64,000 nt of DNA, from assembly GCF_016901135.1 (NCBI RefSeq), contig NZ_JAFEVL010000045.1, positions 983,309-1,047,308 on the forward strand, in the 5' to 3' direction. The position numbers and the translations under genes were made by a program. Shown here piece by piece: positions 58,506-64,000 of the stretch. Origin of the DNA: Martinezella lusitana (GTDB lineage Bacteria; Pseudomonadota; Alphaproteobacteria; Rhizobiales; Rhizobiaceae). The notes below the pieces were generated by a model that searched no databases, was not told the origin of the DNA, and saw only the letters and a program-made list of their open reading frames with translations. How positions within the stretch are numbered: position 1 is the first letter of the stretch; every line of letters begins with the position of its first letter.

Positions 58506-59414
58506 ATGTGCGGAATTGTGGGTCTCTTCCTGAAAGACAAAAGCCTCGAGCCTGAGCTCGGCTCGCTTCTTTCGTCCATGCTTGTCACGATGACCGATCG
58601 CGGGCCTGATAGCGCCGGCATTGCGATTTACGGCGGCGCCAATGGCAACAAGGCGAAGATCACAATCCAATCGGCCAGCCCGGCAAAGGACTTCGACGGC
58701 CTCGAGCACGATCTGAGGCGCGCGCTGGATGCGCCGGTGTCGGTCGAGGTCAAAAGCACCCATGCTGTGATCACGCTGGCGAAGGACAAGCTCGACGACG
58801 GCCGGGCGGCGATCGTGACCCTGCGGCCCGACGTTCGGGTGATGAGCAGCGGCGATGCCATTGAGATCTACAAGGAGACCGGCCTGCCGAAGGACGTCAT
58901 CTCCCGTTTCGGCGTCACCTCCATGTCCGGAACGCATGGCATCGGCCATACCCGCATGGCAACGGAATCGGCCGTTACGACGCTCGGCGCCCATCCATTC
59001 TCCACCGGCTCCGATCAATGCCTTGTTCACAATGGGTCGCTGTCGAACCACAACAACCTGCGCCGCGAGCTCGTGCGTGAGGGCATGACCTTCGAGACGC
59101 AGAACGACACCGAAGTCGCCGCCGCCTATCTGACGGCAGAGATGGCCAAGGGCAAGGACCTTGGCGAGGCATTGACCGGCGCGCTCAGCGATCTCGACGG
59201 TTTCTTCACCTTTGTCGTCGGAACGAAGTCCGGCTTTGGCGTCGTTCGCGATCCGATCGCCTGCAAGCCGGCCGTCATGGCCGAAACTGATCGGTATGTT
59301 GCTTTCGGCTCCGAATATCGTGCGCTCGTAAACCTGCCTGGCATCGAGGATGCCCGCATCTGGGAACCCGAACCGGCCACCGTCTATTTCTGGGATCACG
59401 AAAAGGCCGCCTAA
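58506..59414 (+). CDS. glxB: Class II glutamine amidotransferase, probable N-methylglutamate synthase subunit (MgsA-like)
   Basis: A 302-residue N-terminal-nucleophile amidotransferase. Translation must start at the ATG of MCGIVGLF (58506) so that Cys2 becomes the catalytic N-terminus after Met removal; GGAGGG lies seven bases before it. DRGPDSAG and the region TRMATES-NHNNLRREL carry substrate and oxyanion positions. It corresponds to the amidotransferase part of glutamate synthase GltB. With glxC and glxD it forms a split synthase; in the N-methylglutamate pathway the complex uses gamma-glutamylmethylamide. Size (about 33 kDa) fits MgsA. Confidence 0.87.
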   Translation: MCGIVGLFLKDKSLEPELGSLLSSMLVTMTDRGPDSAGIAIYGGANGNKAKITIQSASPAKDFDGLEHDLRRALDAPVSVEVKSTHAVITLAKDKLDDGRAAIVTLRPDVRVMSSGDAIEIYKETGLPKDVISRFGVTSMSGTHGIGHTRMATESAVTTLGAHPFSTGSDQCLVHNGSLSNHNNLRRELVREGMTFETQNDTEVAAAYLTAEMAKGKDLGEALTGALSDLDGFFTFVVGTKSGFGVVRDPIACKPAVMAETDRYVAFGSEYRALVNLPGIEDARIWEPEPATVYFWDHEKAA

Positions 59415-59446
59415 TCCAGTCTTGGCGCAATCGAGAGAGTTCTTTC

Positions 59447-60133
59447 ATGCCAGTTTTCGATCTATCCGTTACCTCGCTGCGCGAATTTAACAGCATGCTC
59501 CACAGCCTTGCGGCTGGTGCCAATGATACTGCCTTCGAAGTGGTCAATCCGCGCGGCCATCATGCCGTCGCCGTCGGCATCGATGCGCCCGTCACCGTCG
59601 ATATCAAGGGCTCCGTCGGCTATTACTGCGCCGGCATGAACGATGGCGGCAACGTCACCGTGCATGGCTCCGCCGGCCCTGGTGTCGCTGAAAACATGAT
59701 GTCGGGAACCGTTGTCATCGAAGGCGATGCGAGCCAATATGCAGGGGCAACCGGCCAGGGCGGGCTCTTGGTGATCAAGGGCAATGCGGCGTCCCGTTGC
59801 GGCATCTCTATGAAGGGCATCGATATCGTCGTGCACGGCAATATCGGCCATATGTCCGCCTTCATGGGTCAATCAGGCCATCTGGTCGTGCTCGGCGACG
59901 CGGGCGATGCGTTGGGCGACAGCCTCTATGAGGCAAAGCTTTTCGTTCGCGGCTCGGTCAAGAGCCTCGGCTCCGACTGTATCGAGAAGGAAATGCGCCA
60001 GGAGCATCTAGAGAAGCTTGCCGAGCTTCTCGACAAGGCAGGCGTCAGCGGTGTCAGGCCGGAAGAGTTCAAGCGTTACGGATCGGCGCGCAAACTCTAT
60101 AATTTCAACATCGACAATGCCGACGCGTATTGA
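59447..60133 (+). CDS. glxC: GXGXG (glutamate synthase C-terminal-like) subunit, MgsB-like
   Basis: A 228-residue right-handed beta-helix protein matching the GltB C-terminal GXGXG domain. Repeated glycine patterns are clear (GSVGYYCAGMNDGGN, MSGTVVIEGDASQYAGATGQGG, FMGQSGHLVVLGDAGDALGD). In glutamate synthase this domain supports assembly and channelling of ammonia between active sites. It lies 32 bases after glxB and 15 before glxD, in a single transcript. Size of about 24 kDa matches MgsB. Confidence 0.87.
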   Translation: MPVFDLSVTSLREFNSMLHSLAAGANDTAFEVVNPRGHHAVAVGIDAPVTVDIKGSVGYYCAGMNDGGNVTVHGSAGPGVAENMMSGTVVIEGDASQYAGATGQGGLLVIKGNAASRCGISMKGIDIVVHGNIGHMSAFMGQSGHLVVLGDAGDALGDSLYEAKLFVRGSVKSLGSDCIEKEMRQEHLEKLAELLDKAGVSGVRPEEFKRYGSARKLYNFNIDNADAY

Positions 60134-60148
60134 GGCGAAAGAGACATC

Positions 60149-61477
60149 ATGAGCTATCACAATCCTTTTACGCCGCCACGCAAATCAGCAACCTTCGACG
60201 ACCATACCCTGGCCGAAATCCGCCGTGCGGCGGCGACCGGCATCTACGACATTCGCGGTGCCGGCACGAAGCGCAAGGTGCCGCATTTCGACGACCTGCT
60301 TTTCCTCGGTGCGTCGATCTCCCGCTATCCGCTCGAAGGCTATCGCGAGAAATGCGATACGACAGTCGTTCTCGGCAGCCGCTTTGCCAAGAAACCCATC
60401 ACTCTCAAGACCCCGATCACCATTGCAGGCATGAGCTTCGGCGCCTTGTCCGGCAATGCCAAGGAAGCGCTCGGCCGCGGCGCCACGCTTGCTGGCACGT
60501 CGACGACGACCGGCGATGGCGGCATGACCGACGAGGAGCGCGGCCATTCGCAGACCCTCGTCTATCAGTATCTCCCTTCGCGCTACGGTATGAACCCGAA
60601 AGATCTGCGCCGTGCCGATGCGATCGAAGTGGTGGTCGGTCAGGGCGCAAAGCCAGGCGGCGGCGGCATGCTGCTCGGCCAGAAGATTTCGGACCGCGTT
60701 GCTCACATGCGCAATCTGCCGAAGGGTATCGATCAGCGCTCGGCCTGCCGTCACCCGGACTGGACCGGTCCCGACGATCTTGAAATCAAGCTTATGGAAC
60801 TGCGCGAGATCACCGACTGGGAAAAGCCGATCTACGTGAAGGTTGGCGGTGCTCGTCCCTATTACGATACGGCTCTGGCGGTAAAGGCTGGCGCCGACGT
60901 CGTCGTTCTTGACGGCATGCAGGGCGGCACGGCCGCGACCCAGGACGTCTTCATCGAAAATGTCGGCATGCCGACGCTTGCCTGCATTCGTCCGGCCGTC
61001 CAGGCGCTGCAGGATCTCGGCATGCACCGCAAGGTGCAGCTGATCATCTCCGGCGGTATTCGCTCCGGCGCCGACGTGGCAAAGGCGCTGGCGCTTGGCG
61101 CCGATGCAGTTGCCATCGGCACGGCGGCGCTCGTTGCGCTCGGCGACAACGATCCGCGCTGGGAGGAAGAGTATCAGAAGCTCGGCACGACTGCCGGCGC
61201 TTATGACGACTGGCACGAAGGCAAGGATCCGGCCGGCATCACCACCCAGGATCCGGAGCTCGCCGCGCGGCTCGATCCGGTCGCGGCGGGACGTCGTCTT
61301 GCCAATTATCTCAAGGTCATGACGCTCGAAGCCCAGACGATCGCGCGCGCCTGCGGCAAGAACCATCTGCATAATCTGGAGCCGGAAGACCTGTGTGCTT
61401 TGACGATGGAGGCTGCCGCCATGGCGCAGATTCCGCTTGCCGGCACGAACTGGTATCCAGGCAAGGGAGGCTATTGA
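60149..61477 (+). CDS. glxD: FMN-binding glutamate synthase-like domain protein, MgsC-like, lacking Fe-S cysteines
   Basis: A 442-residue TIM barrel of the GltB synthase type. GMSFGALSGNAKEAL, GQGAKPGGGGMLLG, KVGGARPYYDTALAVKAGADVVVLDGMQGGTAATQD and IISGGIRSGADVAKALALGADAVAIG carry FMN and 2-oxoglutarate sites. After IGTAALVALG, where glutamate synthases have the three cysteines of the 3Fe-4S cluster, this protein has DNDPRWEEEY and PAGITTQDP without cysteine. It may work without that cluster. Size of about 48 kDa and position fit MgsC. The GlnT-like gene follows after 78 bases. Confidence 0.87.
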   Translation: MSYHNPFTPPRKSATFDDHTLAEIRRAAATGIYDIRGAGTKRKVPHFDDLLFLGASISRYPLEGYREKCDTTVVLGSRFAKKPITLKTPITIAGMSFGALSGNAKEALGRGATLAGTSTTTGDGGMTDEERGHSQTLVYQYLPSRYGMNPKDLRRADAIEVVVGQGAKPGGGGMLLGQKISDRVAHMRNLPKGIDQRSACRHPDWTGPDDLEIKLMELREITDWEKPIYVKVGGARPYYDTALAVKAGADVVVLDGMQGGTAATQDVFIENVGMPTLACIRPAVQALQDLGMHRKVQLIISGGIRSGADVAKALALGADAVAIGTAALVALGDNDPRWEEEYQKLGTTAGAYDDWHEGKDPAGITTQDPELAARLDPVAAGRRLANYLKVMTLEAQTIARACGKNHLHNLEPEDLCALTMEAAAMAQIPLAGTNWYPGKGGY

Positions 61478-61555
61478 CTTTCCGACCGGGCCGAACAGCC
61501 CGGCGGCTTCACGCATAAACCGAAGTGTCTCTGAGAAATCCAAAGGGGAACGAGA

Positions 61556-62863
61556 ATGACACTGGACCTTGCTGCTTTTGCGAAAGACAAAGGCATCAAA
61601 TATTTCATGATCAGCTATACCGATCTTTTTGCCGGCCAGCGCGCCAAGCTGGTGCCGGCGCAGGCGATTGCCGGCATGCAGGAAGAGGGCGCTGGCTTTG
61701 CCGGCTTCGCCACCTGGCTCGATATGACGCCCGCCCATCCCGATCTTTTCGCCGTGCCGGACGCGTCCTCCGTTATCCAGCTCCCATGGAAGAAGGATGT
61801 CGCCTGGGTTGCTGCCGATTGCATGATGGAAGGCGAGTTGGTCGCTCAGGCGCCGCGCAATGTGCTGAAGAAACTCGTTAAGGAGGCTGAGGCCGAAGGC
61901 AAGCGGGTGAAGACCGGCGTCGAAGCCGAGTTCTTCCTGATCACTGCAGATGGCTCGAAGATTTCGGACGAATACGACACCGCCGAAAAGCCCTGCTACG
62001 ACCAGCAGGCCGTCATGCGCCGCTACGACGTGATCGCCGAGATCTGCGACTATATGCTGGAGCTCGGCTGGGGTGCCTATCAGAACGATCACGAGGACGC
62101 CAACGGCCAGTTCGAAATGAACTGGGAGTTCGACGATGCCTTGAAGACCGCCGACAAGCACTCCTTCTTCAAGTTCATGGTCAAGTCCGTCGCTGAAAAG
62201 CACGGATTGCGCGCCACCTTCATGCCGAAGCCCTTCAAGGGTCTTACAGGCAATGGCTGCCACTGCCATATTTCGGTGTGGAGCAATGACGGCAAGACCA
62301 ACGTCTTTGCCGACAGGGAAGCGGAATTCGGCCTTTCGGCCGAAGGGAGGCACTTCCTCGGCGGCATCATGAAGCACGCCTCGTCGCTGGCAGCCATTAC
62401 CAATCCAACAGTCAATTCCTACAAGCGCATCAACGCGCCGCGCACGACATCGGGCGCCACCTGGTCGCCGAACACGGTGACCTGGACCGGCAACAACCGC
62501 ACCCATATGGTCCGTGTGCCCGGTCCCGGCCGTTTCGAGCTGCGCCTGCCTGATGGGGCGGTCAATCCCTATCTGCTCCAGGCGATCATCATCGCGGCCG
62601 GCCTCGACGGCTTGCGCAACAAGGCCGATCCCGGCCCGCATCACAATATCGACATGTATGCGGAGGGTCATTTGGTGAAGGATGCGCCGCGCCTGCCGCT
62701 CAACCTGCTCGATGCGCTGCGGGCCTATGATGAGGACGAGGGCCTGAAGGAGGCGATCGGCTCGGAATTCTCAGCCGCCTATCTGAAGCTCAAGCATCAG
62801 GAATGGAACGCCTACTGCTCGCATTTCACGCAGTGGGAGCGCGACAGCACGCTTGATATCTGA
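61556..62863 (+). CDS. glnT: GlnT-type glutamine synthetase homologue, probable gamma-glutamylmethylamide synthetase
   Basis: A 435-residue member of the glutamine synthetase superfamily of the GlnT/GmaS branch. Metal and ATP-binding positions are visible: EAEFFL, ENDHEDANGQFEMNW-like segment (QNDHEDANGQFEMN), GNGCHCHISVW and RFELRLPDGAVNPYL. The adenylylation tyrosine loop of GlnA is not seen. In methylotrophs and rhizobia GmaS ligates methylamine to glutamate with ATP. Location directly after glxBCD and the size support this role; simple glutamine synthetase activity remains possible. Cytoplasmic. Confidence 0.85.
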   Translation: MTLDLAAFAKDKGIKYFMISYTDLFAGQRAKLVPAQAIAGMQEEGAGFAGFATWLDMTPAHPDLFAVPDASSVIQLPWKKDVAWVAADCMMEGELVAQAPRNVLKKLVKEAEAEGKRVKTGVEAEFFLITADGSKISDEYDTAEKPCYDQQAVMRRYDVIAEICDYMLELGWGAYQNDHEDANGQFEMNWEFDDALKTADKHSFFKFMVKSVAEKHGLRATFMPKPFKGLTGNGCHCHISVWSNDGKTNVFADREAEFGLSAEGRHFLGGIMKHASSLAAITNPTVNSYKRINAPRTTSGATWSPNTVTWTGNNRTHMVRVPGPGRFELRLPDGAVNPYLLQAIIIAAGLDGLRNKADPGPHHNIDMYAEGHLVKDAPRLPLNLLDALRAYDEDEGLKEAIGSEFSAAYLKLKHQEWNAYCSHFTQWERDSTLDI

Positions 62864-62961
62864 GTGCGGAGCGGACGATTGCCCGAATAAGCGCATGCGC
62901 TGGAGTATCAAGCTCCGGCGCGGGCGCGGATTTTTGGCCGGGACGGCGGAGGAAGATCACC

Positions 62962-63846
62962 ATGAAGAACTATGTACTGACTGTATCGTGCCAGTCGACG
63001 CGCGGGATCGTTGCGGCGATCGCCAATTATCTGGCCGACCAGGGCTGCAACATCGTCGATTCCAGCCAGTTCGACGATCTCGACACCGGCAAGTTCTTCA
63101 TGCGCGTCTCCTTCATCTCCGAGCAAGGGGTCGGCTTGGAGGCACTGGTCGAGGGCTTCAAACCGGTCGCCGCGAAGTTCGTGATGGAGGCCGAGATCCA
63201 TGATGGCAAGAAGCGCATGAAGGTGCTCTTGATGGTGTCGCGCTTCGGCCATTGCCTCAACGACCTGCTCTACCGCTGGAAGATCGGCGCGCTGCCGATC
63301 GACATCGTCGGCGTCGTCTCCAACCATTTCGATTACCAGAAAGTCGTGGTCAACCACGACATCCCCTTCCACCATATTCCGGTGACCAAGGCCAACAAGC
63401 CGCAGGCGGAAGCACGGATCATGGAGGTGGTCGAGCAGACCGGCACCGAACTCATCGTGCTTGCCCGCTACATGCAGATCCTGTCAGATTCGATGTGCCA
63501 GAAGATGTCGGGCCGCATCATCAACATCCATCATTCCTTCCTGCCGAGTTTCAAGGGCGCCAACCCCTACAAGCAGGCCTATGAGCGCGGCGTGAAGCTG
63601 ATCGGGGCGACGGCGCATTACGTGACGGCCGATCTCGACGAAGGTCCGATCATCGAGCAGGATACGGCCCGCATCACCCATGCGCAGTCGGCCGACGATT
63701 ACGTCTCGATCGGCCGCGATGTCGAGAGCCAGGTGCTGGCCCGCGCCATCCATGCGCATATCCACTACCGCACCTTCCTCAACGGCAACCGCACCATTGT
63801 CTTCCCGGCAAGCCCCGGAAGCTATGCATCCGAGCGGATGGGGTGA
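62962..63846 (+). CDS. purU: Formyltetrahydrofolate deformylase
   Basis: A 294-residue enzyme of normal PurU length. An N-terminal ACT domain (residues 1-80, VSCQSTRGIVAAIANYL) is followed by a formyltransferase-type catalytic domain with IINIHHSFLPSFKGANPY and HYVTADLDEGPIIEQD, which carry the Asn-His-Asp triad. It releases formate from 10-formyltetrahydrofolate. In this cluster it would close the C1 route from the sox-type dehydrogenase (methylene-tetrahydrofolate, FolD, PurU). It is followed by folD after three bases. Confidence 0.92.
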   Translation: MKNYVLTVSCQSTRGIVAAIANYLADQGCNIVDSSQFDDLDTGKFFMRVSFISEQGVGLEALVEGFKPVAAKFVMEAEIHDGKKRMKVLLMVSRFGHCLNDLLYRWKIGALPIDIVGVVSNHFDYQKVVVNHDIPFHHIPVTKANKPQAEARIMEVVEQTGTELIVLARYMQILSDSMCQKMSGRIINIHHSFLPSFKGANPYKQAYERGVKLIGATAHYVTADLDEGPIIEQDTARITHAQSADDYVSIGRDVESQVLARAIHAHIHYRTFLNGNRTIVFPASPGSYASERMG

Positions 63847-63849
63847 GTG

Positions 63850-64000
63850 ATGACGCTCGCGACAGTGATCGACGGAAAGATTGCGGCGGCTTCGGTGATC
63901 GAGGCGGTGAAGGTTGCCGCCGGCGGGCTAGAGACGGAGACCGGTGTTAGGACCGGGCTTGCCGTTGTCATCGTCGGCGACGATCCGGCCAGCCACGCCT
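63850..64000 (+). CDS. folD: FolD, methylene-tetrahydrofolate dehydrogenase/cyclohydrolase (5' part, cut by window end)
   Basis: Only the first 50 codons are present. MTLATVIDGKIAAASVIEAV and LAVVIVGDDPASHA match the N-terminus of FolD, with the lysine-containing active-site region still beyond the window. The enzyme oxidises 5,10-methylene-tetrahydrofolate to 10-formyl-tetrahydrofolate. The start ATG lies three bases after the purU stop, and the pair is the end of the plus-strand operon as seen here. The purU-folD pair next to a tetrahydrofolate-linked demethylase is the expected C1 oxidation route. Confidence 0.85.
   Translation, partial: MTLATVIDGKIAAASVIEAVKVAAGGLETETGVRTGLAVVIVGDDPASHA

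Noticed and set aside
60185..62671. 828-residue minus-strand frame
   Set aside because: Antisense to glxD and glnT; a common effect of high GC codon use.
1..64000. CRISPR arrays, tRNA/rRNA genes, IS elements, prophage, toxin-antitoxin pairs
   Set aside because: Looked for repeats with spacers, transposase-like frames and cloverleaf-type sequences by eye; none found.

Overview
The window reads as accessory/catabolic DNA of a Rhizobium/Agrobacterium-type alphaproteobacterium. The basis is a GC-rich sequence with NCG/NCC-biased codons, many FCD-type GntR regulators, several complete ABC importers, a glxABCD-glnT block next to sox-like genes, DUF992, DUF763 and class III cyclase families. No rRNA, tRNA, insertion sequence, phage gene or CRISPR array was seen. 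Gene density is high and the genes are mostly small substrate-specific operons with a local regulator. The clade is inferred from gene content, not from a marker gene.

Layout. 42-3086: a DapA-family aldolase, a divergent GntR regulator and an M24 creatinase/Xaa-Pro peptidase-like enzyme. 3157-4206: a DUF2278/lamin-tail protein. 4347-10443 (minus): GntR regulator, Cys/Met-type PLP enzyme and a complete CUT1-like importer in one operon. 10633-11442: two small proteins and a possible minus-strand small RNA. 11464-21925: two cytosine-deaminase-like amidohydrolases with their GntR regulator, divergent from a Pot-type importer and an Asp/Glu/hydantoin racemase, then a YheO-like PAS regulator divergent from a class I/II aminotransferase; together a probable nitrogen-compound scavenging module, with a sigma-54-like promoter in front of the importer. 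22049-27217: GntR regulator, DUF763 protein, PQQ glucose dehydrogenase and a small protein. 27258-36960: two esterases and a ROK regulator (minus), divergent from a CUT1 importer and a GH42 beta-galactosidase. 37001-38093: small genes.

38414-46136: a GGDEF diguanylate cyclase facing a four-gene archaic chaperone-usher pilus operon (spore coat U-type pilin, chaperone, usher, two-domain tip protein), with an unrecognised winged-helix-like protein upstream. 46477-51556: a membrane-anchored hypothetical protein, peptidase T, a 50-residue candidate membrane protein, a DUF992 exported protein, a class III nucleotide cyclase and a nucleoside 2-deoxyribosyltransferase-like protein.

51597-64000: the most coherent system. 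A sarcosine-oxidase-like soxBDAG operon runs one way. GlxA-type AraC and XRE-cupin regulators, a split glutamate-synthase set (glxB, glxC, glxD), a GlnT-type glutamine synthetase homologue, purU and the start of folD run the other way. Subunit sizes and order fit the N-methylglutamate route for methylamine: gamma-glutamylmethylamide synthetase, N-methylglutamate synthase, N-methylglutamate dehydrogenase, with the released C1 unit captured on tetrahydrofolate and oxidised to formate by FolD and PurU. This assignment rests on family and context and has not been tested by alignment.
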